A stretch of 64,000 nucleotides of DNA. It comes from Rhodococcus sp. B50. Its GTDB lineage: Bacteria > Actinomycetota > Actinomycetes > Mycobacteriales > Mycobacteriaceae. This document shows positions 32,823 through 41,531 of the stretch, piece after piece. The notes under the pieces were generated by a model that was not told where the DNA came from, ran no database searches, and saw only the letters and a program-made list of their open reading frames with translations. Positions within the stretch are counted from its first letter, which is position 1. Every line of letters starts with the position of its first letter. The DNA is taken from contig NZ_WPAG02000002.1 of assembly GCF_013602415.1 (NCBI RefSeq), positions 5,025,480 to 5,089,479 of the forward strand, given 5' to 3'. The translations under genes and the position numbers were made by a program.

Positions 32823-32910
32823 GCGCATGCGCGTGCGTCTCGCTTGACAAGTGTGATCCAGATAATGACACTTCGGGTAACGGATAATTTCCGAGACGAG
32901 GTGGTCGGCG

Positions 32911-33834
32911 ATGACGCTCCTGCGAAAGCACGACAACCTGCCGGGTGAGCATTTCGCGCACAACCGGCAGGAGACCGCGCAACGCCTGCTCGATTCGTCG
33001 GCACGGCTGTCCTACGAACCCGGCCTCGAGATCGACTGGGACGCGCCGCTCGTGGACGGCAAGTACGGCATGACGCCGGAGTGGTGCAGCCTGTACGGCA
33101 CCGATCTGTGGGAACGCATGTCGGAAGACCAGCGCATCACTCTCACCGAGCACGAGGCCGCGAGCATCGCCGGCACCGGCATCTGGTTCGAGATGATCCT
33201 CATGCAGATGCTCGTGCGCGACCTCTACCGGCATGATCCGGCGACACCCTACGTGCAGTTCGGTCTCACCGAGATCGCCGACGAATGCCGGCACTCGATC
33301 ATGTTCGCCCGGTCGGCGCAGCGGTACGGGATCCCTTCCTACCGGCCCAAACGCTGGATCCGTGAGACCGGGCGACTGTTCAAGGCGGTCGCGCGCGGAG
33401 CCCTCGCCTACGGCGGCACCCTGTTCGCCGAGGAGATCCTCGACATGATGCAGCGCGACTTCCTGCGCGACGAACGGGTGCAGCCGATCACCCGGACCGT
33501 GAGTCACATCCACGTCGTGGAGGAGTCGAGGCACATCCGCTACGCCCGCGAGGAGACCCGCAGGCGGTCGGCACGGCTCAGCCGCCTCGAACGGGCCTGG
33601 ATCCGGATCCATCTCGGCGTGAGTGCCTACTTCGTCGTCACCAGCCTCGTGAACGATCAGGTGTACGCCGCAGCCGGACTGGACGTCGACGAAGCGAAGA
33701 AGGCCGCGCGGGAGAACCGGCACTATCACGACAGGCTCCGTCAGGGCACCCGCCGCACGATCGAATTCCTCGACGAGGTGGGGCTGATCGGCGGCCCGTC
33801 CACCCTGCTGCTGCGTCGCGCGCACGTTCTGTGA
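32911..33834 (+). CDS. AurF-like diiron oxygenase
   Basis: 307 residues of the p-aminobenzoate N-oxygenase (AurF) family. Diiron ligand blocks in order: EHEAAS near 84, EIADECRHS near 119-127, AEEILD near 172 and EESRHIRYAREE near 202-213. Relatives oxidise aromatic amines or act on lipids; no product cluster surrounds it, so the substrate is unknown. ATG 32911. An imperfect inverted repeat upstream (32849-32873) may be an operator. Confidence 0.85.
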   Translation: MTLLRKHDNLPGEHFAHNRQETAQRLLDSSARLSYEPGLEIDWDAPLVDGKYGMTPEWCSLYGTDLWERMSEDQRITLTEHEAASIAGTGIWFEMILMQMLVRDLYRHDPATPYVQFGLTEIADECRHSIMFARSAQRYGIPSYRPKRWIRETGRLFKAVARGALAYGGTLFAEEILDMMQRDFLRDERVQPITRTVSHIHVVEESRHIRYAREETRRRSARLSRLERAWIRIHLGVSAYFVVTSLVNDQVYAAAGLDVDEAKKAARENRHYHDRLRQGTRRTIEFLDEVGLIGGPSTLLLRRAHVL

Positions 33835-33874
33835 CACCGCGCCGCTCCACCGAACCGACAGGAGATCTGCACCC

Positions 33875-34912
33875 GTGAGAAAGCCGTCCCCGACCGCGTC
33901 GATCGTCGCGGGATCGATCGTCCTTGCCGCCGCGGCCTCCACCGCCGTCGTCGTTCGCCGACGGCGCCGGACGGTCGTCCGTGCCGAGGAACTCGCGCCG
34001 CACGCCCTGCTGCGGGAGCCGGACATCGAACCCGAGGCGGTCGACGTGCGTACCGACGACGGTGCCCGCCTCAACGTGCTCGCGTACGGCGCTGCGGACG
34101 CCCCCGTGCTGGTGTTCTGCCACGGCTGGACCTGCAATGCCGCCTACTGGACCCCGCAGATCAACGCGTTCGCGGAGAACTACCGCGTCGTGGTGTACGA
34201 CCAGCGCGGACACGGCGACAGCGAGGCCGGCGCGCGACCCCTCGGAGCCGACGTGCTCGCCGACGATCTCCAGGCGGTCCTCGATGCCGTCGTCCGGCCC
34301 GGATCGAAAGCCGTCCTCACCGGCCACAGCATGGGCGGCATGAGCATCATCGCGTGGGCCGAGAAGTATCCCGAGAACGTCGATCGCACGGTCGCGGGTG
34401 TGCTGCTCGCGAGCACCGGCACCGACCGGCTGGTCGCGGACTCGGCGATCGTGCCGCTGCCGGAGCGGTTCCCGCGCGTGCCGGTGCCCGTCGCGAGCCG
34501 GCTCATGGGCGCGACGGTGCCGTTGGCGTCGTCCTCCGTGACGACCCGGGCACTGCGGTACGTCGCCTTGTCGCCCGGCGCGAGCACTGCTGAGGTCGCC
34601 TTCTGCGAGCGGATCGTGCTCGGTTGCCCGCCGCGCACGCGGGGCGGCTGGGGCAGGGCTTTGAGCGCCATCGACCTCCGGGAAGGTCTGCAGAATCTCA
34701 CCGTGCCGACGACGGTGCTCGTCGGCACGGCGGATCGCCTGACCCCACCCGTGCATGCTCGGCGTCTCGCCGAGGAACTCGAGCGCGCGGGCAATCTGGA
34801 ACGTCTCGTGGTGCTCGACGGCATCGGGCACATGAGCTCGGTCGAAGCGATCGACAGATTCGACGAGGAACTCGCGCACCTCGTCGAGCGAGCGGGCGTA
34901 CCCGTCGGCTGA
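33875..34912 (+). CDS. alpha/beta hydrolase with N-terminal membrane anchor
   Basis: 345 residues. A hydrophobic N-terminus (about 7-28) followed by RRRRR suggests a membrane anchor or signal. Oxyanion region FCHGWTCNA near 89, nucleophile GHSMGG near 150, acid residue in VGTADRLTPP, catalytic His in GIGHMSS. Esterase, lipase or epoxide-hydrolase type; the substrate is unknown. GTG 33875 has AGGAG about 10 bases upstream. It lies 40 bases after the AurF-like gene and may be co-transcribed with it. Confidence 0.85.
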   Translation: MRKPSPTASIVAGSIVLAAAASTAVVVRRRRRTVVRAEELAPHALLREPDIEPEAVDVRTDDGARLNVLAYGAADAPVLVFCHGWTCNAAYWTPQINAFAENYRVVVYDQRGHGDSEAGARPLGADVLADDLQAVLDAVVRPGSKAVLTGHSMGGMSIIAWAEKYPENVDRTVAGVLLASTGTDRLVADSAIVPLPERFPRVPVPVASRLMGATVPLASSSVTTRALRYVALSPGASTAEVAFCERIVLGCPPRTRGGWGRALSAIDLREGLQNLTVPTTVLVGTADRLTPPVHARRLAEELERAGNLERLVVLDGIGHMSSVEAIDRFDEELAHLVERAGVPVG

Positions 34913-34936
34913 GCCGATTCCCCGTTCGCCCGCGGG

Positions 34937-35824
34937 CTACCGGAAGACGACCGTCTTGCTGTCGTGCACCAGCACGCGATCCTCGAGATGCCAGCGCAGG
35001 CCGCGCGACAGGACCAGCTTCTCGACGTCTCGGCCCTGACGCACCATGTCGCTCACGCTGTCGCTGTGACTGACCCGGACGACGTCCTGCTCGATGATCG
35101 GGCCGGCGTCGAGCTCGGCGGTGACGTAGTGGCAGGTCGCGCCGATGAGTTTCACACCACGTGTGAACGCCTGGTGGTAGGGACGCGCGCCGATGAACGA
35201 GGGCAGGAAGCTGTGATGGATGTTGATCGCCCGGCCGGCCCAGTGCTCGCACAGCGCCTCCGGTAGCACCTGCATGAACCGGGCGAGGACCACTGCGTGC
35301 GGGTCGTATGCGTCGACGAGCTTGCGCACCTGTTCGAAGGCCGGGCCGCGCTCGGCGGGATCCTTCGGGAACGACACGTAGTGGAACTCGATGCCGTGCC
35401 GCTGCGCGACCGGTTCGAGATCGCGATGGTTGCCGATGACGGCGCACACCTCGGCGTCGAGTTCGCCTGCTGCGACCCGCCCGAGAATGTCGTGCAGGCA
35501 ATGCGCTTCCTTGCTGACGAGCAGCACGATGCGCTTGCGCTTGCCGGTGTCGGAGAGCGTCCATTCGGTCTGCGGACCGATGTCGGCTGCGACGCCCGCG
35601 AACTTCTCGCGCAGTTCGTCGAGACCGAACGGAATCGACGACGCCCGGACGGCCTGCCGGGTGAAGAACCAGCCCGTGTCCTGGTCGGCGTGGTAGGCCG
35701 CTTCGACGATCGAACCCCCGACCTCCGCGAGAAAAGTCGAGATGCGGGCGACGATCCCGGTGGTGTCCGGGCAGCCCAGTGTCAGAACGTAACGTCGATC
35801 GTCGGCGGAGGAGGCGAGCGTCAT
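34937..35824 (-). CDS. purU: formyltetrahydrofolate deformylase
   Basis: Hydrolyses 10-formyl-THF to formate and THF, balancing one-carbon pools and feeding PurT. 295 residues: N-terminal ACT domain (LTLGCPDTTGIVARISTFL) and C-terminal formyltransferase-like domain with NIHHSFLPSF and HYVTAELDAGPIIEQD. Family length is about 280-300. ATG 35824. Confidence 0.95.
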   Translation of the reverse strand: MTLASSADDRRYVLTLGCPDTTGIVARISTFLAEVGGSIVEAAYHADQDTGWFFTRQAVRASSIPFGLDELREKFAGVAADIGPQTEWTLSDTGKRKRIVLLVSKEAHCLHDILGRVAAGELDAEVCAVIGNHRDLEPVAQRHGIEFHYVSFPKDPAERGPAFEQVRKLVDAYDPHAVVLARFMQVLPEALCEHWAGRAINIHHSFLPSFIGARPYHQAFTRGVKLIGATCHYVTAELDAGPIIEQDVVRVSHSDSVSDMVRQGRDVEKLVLSRGLRWHLEDRVLVHDSKTVVFR

Positions 35825-35869
35825 GCCTCAGATTGTCTCAGGTGTCGCCGAGGGCACGTCCGCCGGTCG

Positions 35870-36754
35870 TCAGCCCGACACCGGAGGGCGCCGCACGGTG
35901 GCCGTCGCCACGAGGGTGGTGGCGTCGATCGTGTGCAGGCCGCGTGCCGTGACCTCGTCGGCGATCTGGTGCCGTACCGCCGCCACCTGCTCGGAGTCGA
36001 GCCCGGTCAGCGCCGCACGCAGGCCGGTGCCCGTCACGAGCGACCAGCACAGCTCGTCCGTCGCGGGAAGCAGATTGGACAGCGTGCGGACCTCCACGGA
36101 ATCCGTCCCCGCCTCCGCCAGCCACGCCTCGAGAGTCCCCGGAGTGTCGATCCGGTGCAGGGGCATGCGATCGCGCAGAGCGCCGCGATCCCGCGGCTCG
36201 GGGGAGTGGCGGGCCGCGACGTCGAACACGATCGACGAGAACTCCTCCATCGCACCGCGTCGCCACACCGTCACACCGGCGCGTCCGCCCTGCCGCACGA
36301 GCGAGACGAGGCGCCAGAAGGTGCGATCCATGTCCGGGAGGAAGAACACCCCGTAGGAGACCGCCAGCACGTCGTAGCCGGGAACGGGTACGTCCGAAGG
36401 CGGTTCCCACAGCGAGGCGTCCGCGCACACGAATTCGATGTTCTTCAGGCCCCGGCGTTCCGCGGTCAGACGGCCGCGTTCGAGCATCTCGTCGGCGATG
36501 TCGACGCCGTGGACGAGTCCGTCGGGTCCGACGGCCGCGGCGGCGGGAAGCGCGGACGATCCCGTTCCGCAACACGCGTCGAGCACCGCCTCGCCCGGCG
36601 AGACACCCAACTGGAAGACCAGTGCCTGCCCGGCCGGTCCCCACACCGTCGGGGTGAGGTCGTCGAAATCACCACTCGCCGCGTCGAAGGTGCGGGCGGT
36701 CTCGGTGGAGTCGGTCCAGGGATTCTCGGGCTCGTCCCGTCGTTCGTCGTTCAT
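35870..36754 (-). CDS. SAM-dependent methyltransferase
   Basis: 294 residues, class I fold: motif I LDACCGTGSSALPAA near 60-74, GVDIADEML as motif post-I, YDVLAVSYGVFF as motif II. It resembles UbiE/COQ5-like or polyketide methyltransferases. Substrate unknown. Its ATG overlaps the end of the GNAT gene (ATGA), forming a two-gene operon. Confidence 0.85.
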   Translation of the reverse strand: MNDERRDEPENPWTDSTETARTFDAASGDFDDLTPTVWGPAGQALVFQLGVSPGEAVLDACCGTGSSALPAAAAVGPDGLVHGVDIADEMLERGRLTAERRGLKNIEFVCADASLWEPPSDVPVPGYDVLAVSYGVFFLPDMDRTFWRLVSLVRQGGRAGVTVWRRGAMEEFSSIVFDVAARHSPEPRDRGALRDRMPLHRIDTPGTLEAWLAEAGTDSVEVRTLSNLLPATDELCWSLVTGTGLRAALTGLDSEQVAAVRHQIADEVTARGLHTIDATTLVATATVRRPPVSG

Positions 36755-37284
36755 CCCTGCTCCTCGAGATCGTAGAACGGTTCGGCATACCGGAAGGTGC
36801 CCCGAAGCGCGGGGTCGTGTGCCGTGAGCGCCCGGGCCTGGAAGTGGGAGTCCCATTCTTCGACGTCCGGGGAGATCCCGAGTTCGGCGGCGGGCACGAA
36901 GCCGAAACGGGGGTAGTAGTCGGGATGTCCGAGCAGGAGCACGAGCGACTCGTCCAGCGCGTCCGCCGCACCGAGCACGGCGTGCATGAGTGCGCCGCCC
37001 ACACCGGAACGCTGCAGGTCGGGCCGGACACCGAGCGGACCCAGACCCAATGCAGGTGTGGTGCCGACGTGTCCTCGGGTGGCGACGACGTGCCCGACGA
37101 TCGCCCCCGTGCCGTCCTCGGCGACGAGCGACAAGGGTGGCAGCCACGCATCGCTCGCGCGCAGTGACACGACGAGACCGGGCTCGACCGGCTCGTGGCC
37201 GGGCGCGGCGAACGGAGCGAACGCGGCCCGGTGCACGTCTGCGATCGCACGGACGTCGGCAGGAAGCTCTCGACGGATCAGCAC
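36751..37284 (-). CDS. GNAT-family N-acetyltransferase
   Basis: 177 residues. The acetyl-CoA loop is visible as VRPDLQRSGVGGALMHAVL (about 92-110), preceded by the LGPLGV strand. The C-terminal HPDYYPRFGFVPA block is typical of the YhbS-like group. Substrate unknown. The GTG start at 37284 is inferred from the conserved N-terminus (LIRRELPADV). Confidence 0.87.
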   Translation of the reverse strand: MLIRRELPADVRAIADVHRAAFAPFAAPGHEPVEPGLVVSLRASDAWLPPLSLVAEDGTGAIVGHVVATRGHVGTTPALGLGPLGVRPDLQRSGVGGALMHAVLGAADALDESLVLLLGHPDYYPRFGFVPAAELGISPDVEEWDSHFQARALTAHDPALRGTFRYAEPFYDLEEQG

Positions 37285-37402
37285 GCGATCATTGTGGGTG
37301 GCCGAAGGACTCCCGCGCGAGTGGATTACCGAAGCCGGGATGCGGTGCCGGACGACATGCGGGTGCCGGACGGTCGGGCCTGCCGTGTGGGAAGCTGCAC
37401 TC

Positions 37403-38068
37403 ATGTCCGGAACCCCGCTGACCCGCGCGCAGGTCGCGTCGATGATCGACCACACCCTCCTCAAGCCCGAAGCGTCCTCGCAGGACGTGCGGGCCCTCGT
37501 CGACGAAGCCGTCGAGCTCGGCGTGTACGCGGTGTGCGTGTCGCCGTCGATGCTGCCCCTGCGGGCCGAGGGGGTCACGATCGCGACGGTCGTCGGATTT
37601 CCGTCGGGCAAGCATCATTCGCTCATCAAGGGCGCCGAGGCGCGACTCGCCGTCGACGAGGGCGCACGCGAGATCGACATGGTGATCGACGTGGGAGCTG
37701 CGGTGAGCGGCGACTACAACGCCGTCCTCGCCGACATCCTCACGGTGCGCGAATCGATCGGATTCGACCCGGTCCTCAAGGTCATCATCGAGTCCGCGGT
37801 GCTCTCCGACGAGGCGATCGTGGAGGTGTGCCGCGCCGCGGAGAAGGCCGGGGCGAATTTCGTGAAGACCTCCACCGGCTTCCATCCTGCGGGCGGCGCC
37901 ACCACCCACGCGGTCGCGCTCATGGCGGAGACGGTGGGTGGCCGGCTCGGCGTCAAGGCCAGCGGGGGAATCCGCACCGCCGAGGACGCGGTCGCGATGA
38001 TCGAGGCCGGTGCCACACGCCTCGGGTTGTCCGGCAGCCGCGCCGTGCTGGACGGTCTGCAGGGCTGA
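37403..38068 (+). CDS. deoC: deoxyribose-phosphate aldolase
   Basis: Cleaves 2-deoxyribose-5-phosphate to glyceraldehyde-3-phosphate and acetaldehyde in nucleoside salvage. 221 residues. Signature blocks IDHTLLKP, VLKVIIESAVL and FVKTSTGF (Schiff-base Lys in VKTSTGF) are intact. ATG 37403. Gene order next to the DUF2993 gene matches Rv0478-Rv0479c. A 27-bp tandem duplication covers its last codons. Confidence 0.95.
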   Translation: MSGTPLTRAQVASMIDHTLLKPEASSQDVRALVDEAVELGVYAVCVSPSMLPLRAEGVTIATVVGFPSGKHHSLIKGAEARLAVDEGAREIDMVIDVGAAVSGDYNAVLADILTVRESIGFDPVLKVIIESAVLSDEAIVEVCRAAEKAGANFVKTSTGFHPAGGATTHAVALMAETVGGRLGVKASGGIRTAEDAVAMIEAGATRLGLSGSRAVLDGLQG

Positions 38069-38098
38069 GCAGTGCTGGACGGTCTGCAGGGCTGACCT
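38045..38098. repeat. 27-bp tandem duplication at the deoC stop
   Basis: Units 38045-38071 and 38072-38098 are identical over their first 24 bases, including the stop codon; the second copy is outside the gene. Confidence 0.9.
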
Positions 38099-38104
38099 TG
38101 TCGG

Positions 38105-38866
38105 TCACGACAGCAGGCCGCAGCTGCCCTGCTGTGGCGATTGTTCCTGTCCCTGCTGTCCCTGCGGGTTCTCCGGCAGCACGAAGCGTCCACCTTCGAG
38201 GCGGAGTTCGACGCCCGAGTCGGTGACGTCGACCTCGGTGGCCTGCATGCCCAGCGGATACTGCTGCAGACCCGACGTGAGGATCTGAACGACCCCGTCG
38301 ACGAGTGCCGTCGGGAGGCCGATGCCGAGGATCGAGGCGTCGGTCGTCTCGACCGTCACGAGGCCGCCGTTCACCACCGGTCGTGCGGTGAACTCCGCGA
38401 GACCCTGCCCGCCGACCGTGAACGTCAGGGTGCCTGCGTTCTCGTCGGCCGTGACGTCGGTGACGAGCGCTCCCACCGACTGGCTCTGCACGGTGGCGAG
38501 GATCCCGGAGACGGGCCACGACACGTCGGCGCTCGAGCTGCCGATGGTGCCGGCTCCCTCTGCGGAATCGCGCAGGTCGACGTCGTTGACCTCGGCGTGC
38601 ACCTGCATCTGCTGGGCGGGGCCGAAGGCGGTGTCGTCGCTGTCGAGGGCCACCGAAGGCACCTGGCGGTCGAGCAGTTGCAGCAGTACCGGCTTCCAGC
38701 TCAGGTCGACGTCGACTCCGGTGCCGAGCTCGCTCTCGAAGGACTGGGCGAGGCAGGTGGTCGCGCGGTTGCGGACGTAGACCTCCGCGCCCACCAGGAC
38801 GGCGACCAGCGCCGCGACGAGAACGACGGCGATCGTGACGGTGCGGTTGCGCTTCCGTTGCGTCAT
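38105..38866 (-). CDS. DUF2993 lipoprotein-like membrane protein (Rv0479c-like)
   Basis: 253 residues: an Arg-rich N-terminus, a transmembrane helix at about 10-27, then an extracellular LmeA/DUF2993-type domain (VDVDLSWKPVLLQLL, PVVNGGLVTVETTD, LPTALVDGVVQIL). M. tuberculosis LmeA (DUF2993) acts in lipomannan elongation; this gene's role is inferred only from the family. The C-terminal tail is Gln-rich. ATG 38866. Confidence 0.82.
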   Translation of the reverse strand: MTQRKRNRTVTIAVVLVAALVAVLVGAEVYVRNRATTCLAQSFESELGTGVDVDLSWKPVLLQLLDRQVPSVALDSDDTAFGPAQQMQVHAEVNDVDLRDSAEGAGTIGSSSADVSWPVSGILATVQSQSVGALVTDVTADENAGTLTFTVGGQGLAEFTARPVVNGGLVTVETTDASILGIGLPTALVDGVVQILTSGLQQYPLGMQATEVDVTDSGVELRLEGGRFVLPENPQGQQGQEQSPQQGSCGLLS

Positions 38867-38932
38867 GATCGTCGATTCTCCCGGACAACTCTGAGGATCG
38901 ACTGAGCACACGGCCGCAGGATGAGGAAAATA

Positions 38933-38948
38933 TGTGAGGTGTACCACA
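38933..38948. promoter_or_regulatory. CRP/GlxR-like site
   Basis: TGTGA, six bases, CCACA: one mismatch from TGTGA-N6-TCACA, 22 bases before the 38971 gene and within the divergent gap. Confidence 0.4.
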
Positions 38949-38970
38949 TTCTTCGGCTACGCTGGGCGCC

Positions 38971-39588
38971 ATGACAGGGTGGACGGATTCAGGTTACGAC
39001 GCAACCGGGCGGGCCGATGCCGACGACTCGCTGCGGCGCCTCGCCGCCACGCAAGCCGGGTTCTTCACCGCACGCCAGGCCGTCGGCCACGGAATAGCAG
39101 CGCACGACTTCGCGGAACGCATCGAGGCGGGTCTGTGGATCCGCGTCGAGACCGAGTTGTATCGCCTCGGCGACAGCCCGCGGACCAAGTTCGACGAGTT
39201 CGCACAGTGGTGCACCTGGTACGAGGGCGAAGCCGTCGTCTCGCATCAGAGCGCCGCCGACCTGCACGGCATGGGCCACCTGCAGCCCCGCTTCCTCCAC
39301 CTGTCCACTCCCGACCAGCGCACCGTGCCGAGCAACCGGCTCGCGCTCCATCACCGGACGCTGGCGGACGAGGACTGCGAGATCGTCGGGGCCTTCCGGA
39401 TCACCACGCCGGCACGCACCGCGGTCGACCTCGCCGCGGGCGGCGTGTCGCAGGAAGTGCTCGACGAACTCGTCGGCGACGCACTCGCGCTCGGGCGCGT
39501 CGACTCCGACCAGCTGCATGCCGCGGTGGCGAATCAGCCGGCTGCGGTGGCCGACCGGATCGAGCTGGCACTCCTCGCCGCAGGCTGA
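38971..39588 (+). CDS. AbiEi-antitoxin-like DNA-binding protein, orphan
   Basis: 205 residues. The N-terminal AATQAGFFTARQAVGHGI block resembles the helix-turn-helix of AbiEi_4 antitoxin-domain proteins; the middle (VVSHQSAADLHGMG, then RITTPARTAVDLA) is also typical. No AbiEii nucleotidyltransferase toxin lies next to it, so it is probably a stand-alone regulator. ATG 38971. Confidence 0.78.
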   Translation: MTGWTDSGYDATGRADADDSLRRLAATQAGFFTARQAVGHGIAAHDFAERIEAGLWIRVETELYRLGDSPRTKFDEFAQWCTWYEGEAVVSHQSAADLHGMGHLQPRFLHLSTPDQRTVPSNRLALHHRTLADEDCEIVGAFRITTPARTAVDLAAGGVSQEVLDELVGDALALGRVDSDQLHAAVANQPAAVADRIELALLAAG

Positions 39589-39608
39589 ACACCCGGACGG
39601 CGAGGTTC

Positions 39609-40418
39609 TCAGACCGCGACAAGTTCGCGTGCGACGGGTGCGTCGGCGGGTGCGACCGCGTCCCACGGCACCGTCAGAACACAGTCGCGGAGACGGCGAC
39701 GGGGCGGACGCACCGGAAAGCCCTGGTCCCGCAGCAGTTCGAGCGTCGCCATCCAGCGGATCCGCGGTCCGAACGCCGCGTGCGGCGCGCTCGTCGCCCA
39801 CGCCCGGTCGGCCGCACGGAGCAACGCGTGGATCGGCTCACCCGGAACATTCCGGTGGATCAATGCCTTGGGTAGCCGTTCGGCGACGTCGGACGGTCTG
39901 TCCACGTGGAACGGGCTCCACGCCAGCGTCAGCGATCGGGGCCCGTGCTCGTCGAGCAGCACCCAGGCGCAGCGCCGGCCCAGCTCGTCGCACGTGCCGT
40001 CGATGAGCAGCCCGCCGGGGGCGAGACCGGACCGCAAGTGCGCCCATGCCGGTTCGACGGCCTCCTCCGGATACTGCCGGAGCACGTTGAACGCCCGCAC
40101 CAGGGTCGGGCGCAGGCCCGCGAGTTCGAAACCGCCTCGGGCGAACTCGACGCCGTCGCGGCCCGGCACCACCCGTTCCGGATCGATCTCGAGGCCGACG
40201 ACGCGCAGATCGCTGCGCACCCGGCGCAGTCGCGCGGCGAGTTCGAGGGTCGTCACCGGCATGGCGCCGTAGCCCAGATCGACCACCAGCGGGTCGACGG
40301 CGTGCGTCAACGCCTTCGCGATGTGGGGGTCGTGCATCGCCCAGCGGTCGCTGCGGCGCAGCCGGTTGATGCCGGTGGTGCCGCGCGTGACGACACCGAC
40401 GGGTCCTCGATTCCGCAC
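39609..40418 (-). CDS. class I methyltransferase, unknown target
   Basis: 269 residues. Motif I is VVDLGYGAMPVTTLELAARL (about residues 44-63), followed by VVGLEIDPERV. The N-terminal GTTGINRLRRSDRW block is conserved in actinobacterial relatives. Substrate unknown. The GTG at 40418 lies four bases after the DUF2505 gene stop, suggesting co-transcription. Confidence 0.8.
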   Translation of the reverse strand: MRNRGPVGVVTRGTTGINRLRRSDRWAMHDPHIAKALTHAVDPLVVDLGYGAMPVTTLELAARLRRVRSDLRVVGLEIDPERVVPGRDGVEFARGGFELAGLRPTLVRAFNVLRQYPEEAVEPAWAHLRSGLAPGGLLIDGTCDELGRRCAWVLLDEHGPRSLTLAWSPFHVDRPSDVAERLPKALIHRNVPGEPIHALLRAADRAWATSAPHAAFGPRIRWMATLELLRDQGFPVRPPRRRLRDCVLTVPWDAVAPADAPVARELVAV

Positions 40419-40422
40419 GCGG

Positions 40423-40923
40423 TTACCGTCGCGCGAGCCAGTCGGCGGTGATGGCCGCTTCGGTGCGGAACACGTCGACGAGATTGGTGAGGATGAGTTC
40501 TTCGAGCTTGCCGCCGACGAAGGGGATGTGCACCGTGGCTTCGGAGGTGGTGCGGAGCGTGGCGCCGTGGTCGTCGGCGAAGAGTTCCATCGTGCCCGTC
40601 AGGCTGCCCGGGCCGCCGGGGATCGACGCCTGGTAGGTGCCGGTCGCGCGGTCGGTGAACGGCCCGTACGTCTCCGTGCGCGTGATGACCATGTCCTTCT
40701 TGATCACCGTGCGGGCGATCTCCGGCAGGTCGGAGCGGGGGAGGACGTGATGCAGCACCAGTGCGATGCCCGATTCGGAGGTCGTGAACTCGCGGACGTG
40801 GTTCTCCGAGTACTTGCGCATCTCGGCCATCCGCGCTTCCCAGTGCTCGGGGTCGGCGAGCGCCTCGTACACCCGCTCCGGTGAACAAGGGAAGCGGGCG
40901 GAGTAGTCGATACGCCGTGCCAC
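40423..40923 (-). CDS. DUF2505 (SRPBCC) protein
   Basis: 166-residue START-fold protein of DUF2505. The N-terminal ARRIDYSARFPCSPERVYEALADPEHWEARM block is the family's helix-grip region. Tandem paralogue of the next gene (40999-41508), sharing VxxALADPxxW-type and FVGGKLEELI/FLGSKIEGMI-type blocks. Function unknown; may bind a lipid. Confidence 0.83.
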   Translation of the reverse strand: MARRIDYSARFPCSPERVYEALADPEHWEARMAEMRKYSENHVREFTTSESGIALVLHHVLPRSDLPEIARTVIKKDMVITRTETYGPFTDRATGTYQASIPGGPGSLTGTMELFADDHGATLRTTSEATVHIPFVGGKLEELILTNLVDVFRTEAAITADWLARR

Positions 40924-40998
40924 GACCGGCCAGGTTACCGCGCCGGGTGGCCCGTCCGGAAATCGCGAGTCACCGTGGGGCGACTCGGCAGGGAGTGA

Positions 40999-41508
40999 TC
41001 AGGCGGAATGATCGCCGTTCAGCCACTGCTCGGTGAAGGTGCGCTCTGCGTCGAACAGCTCGACCAGCTGGTCGACGATCATCCCCTCGATCTTGGAACC
41101 GAGGAACGGGATCTTCACCTCGACGGTGCCCTCGATGACGACGGACGAACCCGTGCCGTCGGCCAGCAGCGTCATCCCGCCGGTGACCTCACCGGGCATC
41201 CCGTCGACGTGTGCCGAGAACTTGCCTTCGGCGCGGTCGGCGGCGAATGCACCCCACGCCTCGTGGCGCCGGATGACCAGATCGCCCGGGCGGATGCTCG
41301 TGACCATGCTCGGGAGGTGCTCGGCCGGGATGGCCTGATGAAGATCGAGTTCGATCGTGCCGTCGCCGCTGTCGACCCGCTCGACCGCCGCGCCCGGACC
41401 GCCGACCTCACGCAGCCGGGTCTGCCAGTACTGCGGATCGACGAACGCCGCGTGGACCGCGGCAGGCGGGGACGAGTAGTTCGCAGTGTGGTCGATAGGG
41501 CTGCCCAT
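40999..41508 (-). CDS. DUF2505 (SRPBCC) protein, Rv0481c-like
   Basis: 169 residues. Paralogue of the gene at 40423. The ATG at 41508 gives MGSPIDHTANY at the start of the domain; an upstream in-frame start at 41544 would overlap murB and is less likely. Position divergent from murB matches Rv0481c-murB. Confidence 0.83.
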   Translation of the reverse strand: MGSPIDHTANYSSPPAAVHAAFVDPQYWQTRLREVGGPGAAVERVDSGDGTIELDLHQAIPAEHLPSMVTSIRPGDLVIRRHEAWGAFAADRAEGKFSAHVDGMPGEVTGGMTLLADGTGSSVVIEGTVEVKIPFLGSKIEGMIVDQLVELFDAERTFTEQWLNGDHSA

Positions 41509-41531
41509 ACGGGGCACGCTACCGTTTGCTG

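Noticed and set aside
32849..32873. AAGTGT/ACACTT inverted repeat upstream of the AurF-like gene
   Set aside because: Only six bases per arm with a 13-base spacer and no adjacent regulator; not strong enough to call.
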